A stretch of 64,000 bases of DNA from assembly GCA_030386875.1 (NCBI GenBank), contig CM059579.1, positions 16,774,484 through 16,838,483 of the forward strand, given 5' to 3'. The translations under genes and the position numbers were made by a program. The notes beneath the pieces were generated by a model. It was not told the origin of the DNA. It saw only the letters and a program-made list of their open reading frames with translations, and did no database searches. The DNA is from Morinoia aosen (Eukaryota; Arthropoda; Malacostraca; Amphipoda; Talitridae). Of this stretch, positions 34,023 to 44,418 are shown piece after piece; position 1 is the stretch's first letter, and each line of letters starts with the position of its first letter.

Positions 34023-34160
34023 GTGATGTACCGATACCCATTTTCTGGCTGATACCGATACCCATTTTTTGGCTGATACCGATCCCGAGACTCAGATACT
34101 TGTAAATACCGATAGTTTAACCGATACTACAACCGATATTGATACTTTAACAATTATATT
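34023..34160 (+). mobile_element. Possible hAT-type terminal fragment with short tandem units
   Basis: TAGTGATGTACCGATACCC begins a stretch in which GATACCGATACCCATTTT is repeated and further ACCGATA steps follow. This style of end is seen in some hAT MITEs. The matching right terminus was not found, so only one end may remain. Confidence 0.3.
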
Positions 34161-34484
34161 GAAGAAAAACATTGTAAGTCCTACATGGGTCTTATAATAA
34201 AATCATATATTAATATATCAAATAATATAACAATACTTACCATGAAGTTTTTGATTAGGAATAATAAAACTGCTCTTGCTATGTTAACTATATTCTTGAG
34301 AAAAAATAATAAAATGAAATCCATTGGATGGATAAGCGTTTCTAATCGTATTGCAATGTGATGTAGACTAGCTCTGATAGCAACTGTATCCAAAAGTGGA
34401 CCAAAACAATCTCGCAAATCAAATCAAAACAAAATAGTTCCAAAATTATCTCTCAAAACAAAAAAAGTTAGGTTAGGTTATCAA

Positions 34485-34744
34485 CACGTTGCCTCTGAAG
34501 TGGTACACATGTGCACCACTAGGTAAATTGCTCATTTACGTACAGAAATATGGTAATATTTCAACTATTTTACGACCTTTTCTGAAATTAATTTTAGAAT
34601 GGAAGGTAACTCATTATGGTTCATGTATATTCTTTATACTTTTCAAAAAGGTTAAAAATGTATTAGAGCAGAAACCTAGTTTCTCAAAACAACTTCTTCT
34701 GGCCTAACCAAACTGACCATAAGCAACCGCACAGAGTCAACGTG
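34485..34744. mobile_element. Decayed MITE related to the TTAA type
   Basis: Inverted ends CACGTTGCCTCTG and CACGTTGACTCTG (right, reverse complement) bound 260 bp. The flanking tetramers are TCAA (34,481-34,484) and TTGA (34,745-34,748), each one change from TTAA. The CACGTTGA start is like the right end of the MITE at 33.1-33.3 kb. No coding capacity. Confidence 0.55.
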
Positions 34745-35263
34745 TTGAGACTTAATAAATAATTTCTCCACAAAATAGTTATATTTTAGTGTTTTCCATA
34801 TCAATATACATACTTTGGCAAAAAGAAAGCATTGAAATTTGATAGGCCCCAAAACCAAAAAGATCCGCAAACACGCAACCAACTACAAGATTGTTGGTGA
34901 ATTTTTCAAACATCTTAAAATAAAATAAAAAATGGACGTTTCGTAACGTACGGCGATTTACATGCTAAATCAAAATAAAATTATTCGCTTCATAATATTT
35001 GACGATCGACAAGCCAAATTAAAATAGAATTTTCAGCTACTTCTATGTTAAATTTATAAAAAAACTTTAAAATGCACCTTCAATTTTATGTAATTGGTTT
35101 GATTTTTGTTAGCCTGTCACATACTTTATGAATATGGAAATTGGGTCAAACTAAATAGATTTTAATTGTAAAAGTATAATAATTTTATGTCACTACTGTG
35201 TTCACCTATTCATGGTACATAGCTTCCACTTACTGACCGTAGGCGACTCATCGGGAATTCAAA

Positions 35264-36348
35264 GTAGTAAATTCAGTTAGCAGGTCTAATTAAACGCTGT
35301 AATTCAACAGCCAACTAATTTACAAGGTATGAATGGGCTCTTTATTTCATTATACTTTTACTTTCATGGTTTATGACCTTCATTTTCATGATAAAATACT
35401 AGACCTAGTATACTTCCAGGAGACCAAATTTGCAAACTCGGCCCCAGGTGTACTTTAGGGACACCAGTGTTAACCCAAGTGTAGGGTAAGGACACCAGTG
35501 AATTTTTTAAGGTATCTATGCCATGGTGTTTTGCATATCTTGACTGCAATCTAATCAAAGTAATTCTTTTCTAGAATACAAAAACTACGGTCATTTCAAT
35601 AAAATGAACCGAGCAACATTTCAAACAGAAATTTTTCCTCTACTTAGTGAAGATCCACTGCAAGCCATTCAATGGATGAAGCAGAGACAACTATTGGCAA
35701 GACTCACAAAGTGTGATGCTTGCAATAAAGAATTGAATTGGACTAGGCACAGCAGTGTTACTGATAAAAATGTGTGGAGATGCCAATACAAAAATTGTCT
35801 GAAGTTCAAACAGAAAGTGTCTATAAGAAAGAACTCATTCTGCACAAAAATCTCATCTAAGTTTACACAAATGGATTTTTGCAATTTCTCTGCGGTCTGA
35901 ACGCTTAAGCCAAAAAGCTATTGGAAACAACAAAAACATTACATCAAGAAGATAAATGGTTGTCCGCTAAATTTTCTATCAGGGTATCTCAATGAATTCA
36001 CCGGGTTTGACCGTTTCTCTTCAAACGCTTTGAAAGTGTTCTGCAACAACGTTGCTGCTCCGTATCCGTTACAATAATGATGATTTACTAATCAGAAAGG
36101 AAAATGTATTATGTATTTGTGTTTTGACTGCCTCTTCATAATGCTTTCTATGCATTGCTTATATAAATGGTCATAATTTTTATCTAATGTCATTTTAATT
36201 GTCAAATATCACCTAAGTGCATTTAAAAACCATTAAAAAACAGGTTTAGTTTATAATAATGTAGTAAATTCAGTTAGCCGGCCTGATTAAATGCTGTAAT
36301 TCAACAGTTGGCTAACTAATTTACTAGGTATGAATAGGGTCTTTGTTT
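35264..36348 (+). mobile_element. Candidate Merlin-like DNA transposon remnant between hairpin-forming repeats
   Basis: Two direct repeats of about 85 bp (35,264-35,347 and 36,261-36,348) bound the region. Each is itself a hairpin: TAGTAAATTCAGTTAGCC faces GGCTAACTAATTTACTA. Because the repeats are self-complementary, the outer ends are also inverted to each other. The transposase-like fragment at 35,604-35,900 lies between them. I infer one decayed element, but two separate small elements flanking the fragment cannot be excluded. Confidence 0.45.
35604..35900 (+). pseudogene. IS1595/Merlin-type transposase, N-terminal fragment
   Basis: A 98-codon frame starting LLSEDPLQAIQWMKQRQLL, then CDACNKELNW, VWRCQYKNC and VSIRKNSF. 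This is the zinc-binding N-terminus of IS1595-like (ISXO2) and eukaryotic Merlin transposases: C-x2-C, WRC-x4-C, SxRxxSF. The frame ends soon after and the DDE catalytic part is not readable, so it is a broken copy. Confidence 0.55.
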
Positions 36349-36764
36349 GATTACTAGTGTGCACGGCCCACCAAAAATGACGGGATTCAGTACCTTTCTT
36401 GAACAAATTTTCCAGATGTGGATGACTAACCAATATAATTATCATAACAGTATCCAGGATAAAAAATATTGTACTTGCACACTGGTGACACTCGTATCAC
36501 AGATACGGCCATTACGGCTAAATTTATGAGCATACAGAGAAATGGAATAAGCAGACACCAAACAAATAAACCAAGGATGTTTTTATGGAGTAGCAGGACC
36601 CATGGAAATTCTATGGACAATGTTATCGTTAAGCTAGGTGGACCTGTGAAAAAATTCCATCAATATTACTCAACCTTTCCTGTCTTTACCTATCTTAACC
36701 AAAGCTATCCTGATACATCAAACCTATCAATGCATGTAGGGGTAGATTTTTTTTCTACTCAGTA

Positions 36765-38451
36765 CAGGGTGCGTACAGGCTCTGAGGTTCAAAATTCCAC
36801 TACTTTTTCATGACTTTTTATGCCAACCAAATCACATTTTCACTACCTCTCTCTGCCCAAAATAATGTCACACAAAGTTAAATTGCAGCACAATAAATGT
36901 ATTTCAGTCATAAACTTCACAGAACATTCATCATTACTTGCAGGTCTTGTTTTCATAAATGTGTAAATGATCATCACAACACCAAACAGTCATGCTGGAC
37001 AGTTCAATAGCATCTGCTATGCATTTGCCAGTGCATTAAGTTTGTCATTAATTTCCGCATTCAGCCCCTTGAGTTGTTCTTGCTTGTCTTTGGCTGATTT
37101 CCTCAATGCATTTGACTTTGCCAGTAGGCGCAAATCATTCTTGTCCTCTGCCTTCCGTGCAAAGCTGTCAGCATCCTCCACCAGCGCTTGCAGACTCTCC
37201 TCCATCCTCTTCCGTTTTGTCTTCAGGTTCTCCACTTCATCCAGTTCTCTCTTCCTCTTCTCTCCCTTCTTCTGCTTCTCTGCCTCTTCCTTCTTTTGAT
37301 CCAGGTAGTGTTGATAGCGCTGTCTGCCCTGTGAAGCTGAAAAGAGGAGTTTCTTGGAAATGTCAACCTTGGAGATACCTCCTACATGTTTGATGTGGTC
37401 CATGACCACTCTCTGCGCCACGATGGTGTTCTCACCCATGTTGACTTCCATGAGCTGCTTGCTCACAGAAAAGCCCCTTTCCACTGAAGCCTGGCCATGT
37501 GACAGGACCAGTAGCATCTTCACAACCAGCCACAGTTTCTTGAGGGAGGATGTGGCCAGCTGGCTGCTCCAGAAGACATCTAGCCAATCAGTGTCTTGCT
37601 GAAAACTGTTGAAAGTGCTGATCTTCCTCTGTGCCTCATCAAAGAACTCTGAAAACTGGCTCATCACCTCATCGATGTCACCCTGTGGTAGCCTCTTAGC
37701 ATCGCTGAGCAGCTGCAGACAGTTTTTCAGCATGGACTTGGTCTTCTCTCTCTTTGTGCGATCCACAAAGACACTTGGCACCAGCCAGCCCATGTTTCGG
37801 GCCAACCCGAACTTCAAAGGTGACTTCTCAACAATCTTCTTGATGACAGCAACAAGGAAATTCTTCACATCATCCCTGAAGGAGAAAGCAAGCCTCTCAT
37901 TCACTTTCTTTGCAGCCATCTGATCTTTCAAAATACTTGCAGCAACAAAGCCAGGGTCAATCTTGCTATTTTGCAGGTAGGTGGTCTTGTCAACTGCCTG
38001 GCATGACGATAATTCCTCAGCTCAGTCTCGGCACCGTAACTCTAGTCACACACACACGGGTTGGTCAAGACCGATGATAAAAACTCAGCTCGAAAATGTT
38101 CAACAGTGGCGACAGGTCAACAATGGTCCGAGCGAGCGCGTGTCTTCAGTCACACTGAGCGCGTTTGGTTTCACGTGACGCCTGAGAACCAATCAAAATC
38201 GCGGACACTAAAGACGTAGCTGTATCAACCAATCAGAGCCCAAGTAACACTCGAAGGTCACTGACAACGCCTCGCTCAACGCGGACCAAACGGAACGAAA
38301 ATTTTCAACAGTAAAATTTTCTTTTCACGAAAATCCTAAAATTTCATGACTTTCAATGACCATTTTTAAAATTCCACTACTTTCGAGGCCTTGAATTTTA
38401 TTTTCGAAATTCAACTACTTTCCATGCTTCTCCATGCCTGTACGCACCCTG
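36765..38451 (-). mobile_element. hAT DNA transposon, 1.69 kb, internally reduced
   Basis: Terminal inverted repeats CAGGGTGCGTACAGGC at both ends. The adjacent 6 bp TCAGTA (36,759-36,764 and 38,452-38,457) is repeated; hAT usually makes 8 bp, so the duplication is imperfect or partly masked. Just outside, GGGTAGATTTTTTTTC occurs on both sides. The element carries one open frame, the C-terminal part of a hAT transposase; the zinc finger and catalytic core are missing, so it cannot move by itself. Confidence 0.8.
37017..37931 (-). CDS. hAT transposase C-terminal domain with a charged coiled-coil tail
   Basis: A 304-codon uninterrupted frame. Residues about 140-185 hold the hAT dimerisation signature: LLVLSHGQASVERGFSVSKQ, then IVAQRVVMDHI. 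After it comes SASQGRQRYQHYLDQKKEEA and a Lys/Glu-rich region likely to be coiled coil. The frame stays open for about 36 codons upstream of the first Met (DKTTYLQNSKIDPGF), so the Met is not a natural start and the N-terminus is lost. It survives without stops, which suggests a young copy, or possibly selection. Confidence 0.7.
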   Translation of the reverse strand: MKDQMAAKKVNERLAFSFRDDVKNFLVAVIKKIVEKSPLKFGLARNMGWLVPSVFVDRTKREKTKSMLKNCLQLLSDAKRLPQGDIDEVMSQFSEFFDEAQRKISTFNSFQQDTDWLDVFWSSQLATSSLKKLWLVVKMLLVLSHGQASVERGFSVSKQLMEVNMGENTIVAQRVVMDHIKHVGGISKVDISKKLLFSASQGRQRYQHYLDQKKEEAEKQKKGEKRKRELDEVENLKTKRKRMEESLQALVEDADSFARKAEDKNDLRLLAKSNALRKSAKDKQEQLKGLNAEINDKLNALANA

Positions 38452-38599
38452 TCAGTACTCATAGGGTAGATTTTTTTTCACAGAATTTTCTTGACAGGAC
38501 CCCCTAAAATGGTGAGGTTGATAGAAAAAATGATACTGGTAAAGTTTCAGACCATTTGAACATCATTAACCAGTGTCCCAACAAAGTTCTGAAAAATGG

Positions 38600-39140
38600 C
38601 ATTTTTCAGAACTTTGAGGCCGCATTCAGATGCGATCGAGCGCATTCTAGCTATCAAAGACAAAAATTAACATACTGCTATAACTCGTTAAATACTCATT
38701 TGAGACGGAAAGACCATAGAAGATAAATTGTTAATTTCAATCTAATTCATCATGAATAGGCAGCAAAAACTGGAAAATCAATAACTGTCCTCCCCTAACA
38801 AATACCTTCATTTATACTTCAATGCTTCTACAAAGTTAACAAATATAAACAAATCTACATATACCATGCTAAATTATGGTGCTTCAATTTATTAAATGAA
38901 GATCAGAGCAAATTTAATAAATTAAATTTTTGACCATTCTCAGATGTTTCAAATAATTTTTAAAATCCAAAATTATTGAGTCTACTTTCATAAATAACTA
39001 TATATTGAATAATTAGATCAGTTCAACTATTCATAGGACAAAAAATTTCAGGAGCTCTCAAAAAAAATTGTTTCACTAATGCCATCTATCCATGAATTTT
39101 ACAAACATAACTTTTAAACCCCTTTTGTAAAATAATGTAC
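38600..39140. repeat. Fragment of the foldback family, then AT-rich sequence
   Basis: Around 38,640-38,790 there are family blocks such as AATTAACATACTGCTATAAC and ATACTCATTTGAGACGGAAA. The remainder (38,800-39,130) is AT-rich with nothing recognised. Confidence 0.45.
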
Positions 39141-41265
39141 GGTGAATGTCAAGGAAAGGACAGTAACCAAATTTGCAAATTTTGATGCCTATACTTAGTT
39201 AATTAGATCAAAATAAACAAGTTTTCTTCAATGCACTTTCTGTCTGAAATAAGTATTCAACAAGTTATAGCGGTAAATTAGTTACCGCAACTCTAGTGTT
39301 TGAAGCGGGAAGTAATTCGTTGAGCGCATCGTATGGCAACACTGCAATGGAAGCTCCCTTTTGACTTGCTCGAATGCTCGAGCTCATTCCCACCATCTAA
39401 GACGAAAATTAACATACCGCTATAATTCGTTATTTTTGGGTAATAATTTCGGTCAATATTGAGTTTAAGGAATCAGAGAAAATTAAAAATTCCATTCTAA
39501 TTCCACTAAAGGAACCCATTTAAACACGTTTTACACGAATGACATTCTGCTTGCTGATGGGTTATTTTCGAGTTATTCAACTTTGAAGTTATAGGAGCGG
39601 TGTTAATGGAATGGATTTCGGACGCAACAATGCGGAACAACAAAGTTCTTGTTTTTGCAATAAATTGCGTAATTTATTATTTGCTAAACCCGCAGAGCCT
39701 GAGCCCACCTCTAGGATGTTTTAGAGAATAACACAATAAAAATTATCACCCAGAAATATTTGCAAAAGTGGAATAGTAAAGACTTGAATCAATATGCTGT
39801 TGACATCATTTTTGGCTTCAGTTCCAATTAAGGCCCGCTTCAGTTTCACATCCATTCCAATAGAGGGCGCTATAGGTTAAAATGCGGAATAGTCAAATAG
39901 GACTGGCGACTGGTCAAAGCCATGGTCTGGTCAAAATTTGGATCATGAGGTGCTCAAGGCATAACCAAGTTGGGTCATGCCAACCAGGTTGGGACCAGAC
40001 TTTGCCAACCAGGTTGGGTCGAGAAAGGCAAAGTTTGGATCATGAAGTGTTCAAGGCAGAGTCCGACCAGGTTGGGTCAAGAAAGGCCAAGATCAGATCC
40101 TGAGGCTCCGCGGGTTAGGCAGGAACTGCTATGGAGAACAAAAATTTCCAAATTGAATAACTCGGAAATAATGTGTCAGCAAGCAGAATATCATTCGTGT
40201 AAAACGTTTTCAATTGGTTTCCTTCAGTGATTCTTTGGAATGGAATTTTGGTAAATGTAAAGGACTTGACCATAATCGATTTTCCACTCTTTGATCAATA
40301 AAGATTGTTGACGAGACCAAAATAAACAAGTTTTCTTCAATGCACTTTCCGGCGGAAATAAGTATTTTAAAAGTTATGGCATTAAATGAGTTACCGTAAC
40401 TTCAGTGTTTGAGGCGGGGAAAAATATACCGCGCGGTCCGACGTGAAAGTAAACAGGCGTTACCACGCGCTAACCAAGCCGACGAAGAGCAAACCCCCTA
40501 TTACAAACGTAAAGAGGTTGGGTCGTGAGGGGTAGCCACAGTTCTTTTAGTGAAAACTATAAAACTAAAAGAACTGTGGCTACCCCTCACGACCCAACCT
40601 CTTTACGTTTGTAATAGGGTGATGCACACTGGAGTTCCGGTAACTCATTTAACGCCATAACTTTTAAAATACTCATTTCCGCCGGAAAGTGCATTGAAGA
40701 AAAATTGTTTATTTTGGTCTGATCAACAATCTTTGTTGATCAAAAAGTGGAAAATCGATTATGGTCAAGTCCTTTACATTTACCGGAATTTTTAATTACT
40801 GTGGATCCCCTTAACTCAAATTGACCATAATTTCTATTGCTTTATCAACTAAAAGGTCATAGAAGTGGGTTCAGGCTCTGCAAGCTCTGCAGGTTTGGCT
40901 AATAATAAATTAAAAAGTACCTAAACATACTTTAACAGCTCAATCACGCAACAAATAAAACCTACCGCTCTAAATTGTGAAAATACTCATTTGCCGCAAA
41001 AAGTGTATGGGAGAAAAGTAGTGTATTTTGACGTTATTGTCAAGACTGAAGCAAAAAAAAACTCCAAAATTGATTAGTAGCCGTTTATTCAAGTGCATTT
41101 GTTGTCAAAGATGAAAATAACATACTGCTAGTTATAACTCTTAAAATACTCATTTCACACGGAAAGTTCATAGAAGAAATCTTGTTTATTTTGATCTAAT
41201 TAGCTATGTTTAGGCACCCAAAAGTGAAAAATTTTTCACTGACCCTTCACGTTTACTTAATATAC
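39141..41265. mobile_element. Right foldback cluster: element A nested in B nested in C
   Basis: The outer C-type element begins GGTGAATGTCAAGG (39,141) and its other arm ends near 41,265 with TTTTGATCTAATTAGC. A B-type element starts GGTCAATATTGAGTTTAAGG (39,442) and returns as AACTCAAATTGACC near 40,830. An A-type element (40,250-40,787) sits in the right arm of B. The whole cluster resembles the inverse of 2.8-5.4 kb. No genes. Confidence 0.6.
40250..40787. mobile_element. Foldback-type element A, intact copy
   Basis: About 538 bp with terminal inverted repeats beginning GTAAATGTAAAGGACTTGAC at both ends and extending inward, in places with diverged middles. The centre (40,499-40,618) is a palindrome of the core TTGGGTCGTGAGGGGTAGCC and its inverse around a short TGAAAACTATAAAACTA loop. 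Its insertion splits the arm of a B-type element. Confidence 0.7.
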
Positions 41266-42830
41266 CAATAAAATATAAAATATTACCTACTCGCATTAAT
41301 TGAAGAGTTTGTCTATATTAAAAAATATGGTTTTCACTTCATTTAACACTAAATACATATAAATTTGCTTCAATTATAATGAAAAACTTTTTTGGATGTA
41401 AGCTTTTTCTTCTAAACATATTATAGCCTTACAAGACTGATACAATGTGACAACAGTAACAATTGAATATCTTTGACATGTACTGAAAAAGAGGAGACTT
41501 CATTTTAAAAATGTCATTTCAACCTAATATAACTTGAAATTGAGTGGGATAGATGTTTAGAATGAATACACATTTAATTAAGATGAAAATAAGTTAACAA
41601 TAAAAAATTCCTCAACCTTATTTTTTACAATAATACATCAACTAAAAACAGAACCTTACAGGTTATGCTCAGTAAATTTCAATGAATTAGATCAAAACTA
41701 GATAGTCTAAGCATAGCCGAACATAAAGGACAAAACAAATCTCATGCTGGCAACATGTAAACAACACCCTTGAACGTTTAATTCCGACGTATGACAAAAA
41801 CGTACGTCCTTCATAACTAAATATGTCCGTAGAAGGCTAGAACAGTCAAACAAAACTTAGGCTCTTACTATTTATATCACATTCAATTAGGCAAGATAAC
41901 ATTTTTGTGATAGACACTTGACTCAGCTGTTAATCTTAGAAGTTAATCGCTGTAGCACCTCACGTCAATTTAAAACTAAATGATGTAGGAAGAAAGAAAA
42001 ATTAAATGTAATCTAAGCTTTACTTAACTAATTAAATTTGAAAGGAATCAGAAATACGATCATATAGAAGGTAATCAAGCCATTGAGCTAAGACTGTGTG
42101 TCGAAGTTGTCGCAACAGAGACGATCCGCCATATTGAATTTCCGGTAGGATATAAAAGAATTTATCGCGCCCTCAAGTCATAATTCGGCTCAAATCATTT
42201 AAAATTTTACCAAATACGTACCTTCGTGAGACTGAAATATGCTCACATGAGTGATGTCTCTACCATTTGCATGTAACAATCAACAATCGAGGATCAAGGA
42301 GATACTGTCTCGCATCACGCACACCTCGCAACATGCACAGTGCTGAGTGGGTTTGTACATGCTGCATAGCTTGCAACTGGACTCGTCCGTGTCAAAATCG
42401 TACAATAAGTTATAATTTTCATTCACAACGTAAATATCAACATAAATATTTTCATTTTTATGACTCCTTAAACAAACTAGTCAAGTTAGTCAACGTGTCA
42501 TAAACATGAAGTCAATCTACCAACGCCAAGAAATTTTTATTCCTCCTGACTAGTATTTTTGTGTAGGTTGATTACCATAGTTGTGATAAAAAATTAAACA
42601 TTGGAACTCTATATTTACACGCTAAATATGTATAAGCTTCGGAAATTTCATTTTGGATGCTAACACATATAAAAACACATCCATAGCGAAAGTGCAAAGC
42701 ACACACCTTTACACTTCCAAACACAACCACAGGTGCTGATCCAAACAAGCAAACAAACAAACGAACTACGGCATCTATGGATGCTTTATTTCCAATTTCA
42801 AGCCTGATACATATCACTTTGTACATTGGA
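41266..42830. other. Intergenic, nothing firm
   Basis: No open frame of note. On the minus strand CCGGAAAT followed by ATGGCGG near 42,129-42,145 resembles a paired ETS/YY1-type promoter motif, but no donor site or transcript evidence supports a first exon here. Confidence 0.3.
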
Positions 42831-42839
42831 TTTTTAAAT

Positions 42840-43035
42840 GCATTATAACTAACACCAGGACGCCATGAGGCTTTCCCCCGGCCAAGACCGGTACCCATTT
42901 CAGACACCTGGGTTGAGTGGGGTATTGTGCATGGATTTTTTCCCCTATACCCAACAGAGAAAATCGTCATCTAGCACCGGGACTTGAACCCTCATTGGCC
43001 CACACGGAGGCAGGTCCTAAAGACACACGGTTATG
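42840..43035 (-). mobile_element. Possible tRNA-derived SINE
   Basis: On the minus strand GGGTTCAAGTCCCGG (about 42,978-42,992) is a perfect tRNA-type B box, preceded by CCTGCCTCCGTGTGGGCC, a spacing seen in arthropod SINEs. No good A box was found upstream, so the head may be truncated. The body continues CGATTTTCTCTGTTGGG to about 42,840. The overlapping 132-codon open frame is not credible as a gene. Confidence 0.45.
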
Positions 43036-43194
43036 ACGAGCACAATTAATGTTTCATCCCTTAATCCAAGAAACGAATGGAAATCAAGTTCAGTTGGCAT
43101 TAAATAGATACGAAACATCAACAACCTCTGAAAAATACTAAACCCTTGAATATGATGGCATTAGCTTTCAATACGTTAAGAAAGCTTTCCTTTT

Positions 43195-43365
43195 ACAGCA
43201 CTCCTGCTTTGTTTCATAATGAATAAATCTGTGGCCCCAAACAAATTTCACTGTCAGTGGAAACTCTCCATCATTAAACCATTGCAAAAATCTAGTGATA
43301 TCAATGAAGCATCGAATTACAGACCAATCAGTCTCCTACATGTTATTTTTCAAAATGTCAGAAAA
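43195..43365 (+). pseudogene. LINE reverse transcriptase fragment
   Basis: The frame gives WKLSIIKPLQKSSDINEASN then YRPISLL, the first RT block of Jockey/CR1-like LINEs (W-K-x-S-x-I-x-P-L-x-K...NYRPISLL). It ends after a few more codons. It is a short isolated fragment. Confidence 0.6.
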
Positions 43366-43708
43366 AGACCGAAAAAAAGAAAAACAGTGTCTTTCCAATG
43401 AAGTTCGTACGTGAGATATATTATATTGATTTTTAAAATAATATAATAAAAAGATCCTTAGTTGAAATTCACACATGGGTATCGTAATACTTGTGAAGTT
43501 CGAGTTAGCGGCACTGTGGCTTAACTCACGTTTTACTTTAGAATGGTTTGAATTCTATGCTTATCTAGATTTTTGAAGGTTAAAGTTGAATATTGAGGAA
43601 TTTAACTATTTCGCAAGATGTTCATTAAATGGCGAGGTCACCAGTTGGCGTCACCGCCAACACTTAATTAATAAACTAATGACTTAATCTGACTCAAAAG
43701 GTGTGAAA

Positions 43709-44089
43709 TGTAGGGGTTCGGACGCGCTCTTTCCGGCGTCTTTAATCAAACACAAATTACTGTAATTTTCACCTCGGAACTGGACCATCGAAAGGATAAG
43801 AATTGAGATATGATTATTTTTCTCTGGCCTTTATTCGTGGGATGCCAGGCAGCTTGGTCTCTTCACGGCGCTGATGTTGAGGTCCGATCTTGAGTAGACT
43901 CCGCCTCCGGAACGCAGCTGTGTCGGCAATGTGGAAAATGTAATGGTGGAAATGCCGTGTGCAATGGTAGAGAATGGTTCGAGACGGCGATGGTGTCTCT
44001 GATCATAGAGGTCGTCAAGTGCGATTCCTTCCAAATTTGAGTTGCACCTAGACTGTAGGTTAAGCAGCAAGTGGTTTAGCTGCACTACA
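43709..44089 (-). repeat. Candidate solo LTR, fossil
   Basis: On the minus strand it starts TGTAGTGC and ends CCCCTACA, so the ends share the inverted TGTAG/CTACA. It contains AATAAAGGCCAGAGAAAAATA, cut here to the LTR-like polyadenylation hexamer AATAAA in the expected half. No matching direct repeat flanks it, so borders are tentative. Confidence 0.35.
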
Positions 44090-44418
44090 AGGGTCTAAGT
44101 TTGGAGTGAGGTGGATGAGGAATGAGTATTGGCACTTGCCGTCCCGTAATTGGGTGAATATTGAATGATAAAAAGGACTAAGGTAAGGAGGTAGTCTTTT
44201 TGCCCTTTACCAAGTTTGGCAAGGTGGTGATGTTGGCAATGGAGTGTAAGGTGTCTCGTAGCATCCTGTACGGGACGAGAGAGCTGGGTGAAAATGCACA
44301 CGGTATTGAAAAGAAACCACATATCAACACATGCTATGCTGCAACAATTCTGGCATTAACATGCCGCCTCAAAGCGAGAAGTCTCTTCGAAAACGACCCC
44401 CACCAGCACTCTGGCGCC

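Noticed and set aside
34467-34480. Telomeric repeat tract
   Set aside because: Only about two and a half TTAGG units; too short for an interstitial telomere claim.
42572-42970. 132-codon minus-strand frame
   Set aside because: It overlaps the SINE-like body with its tRNA-type B box, and has no protein family resemblance.
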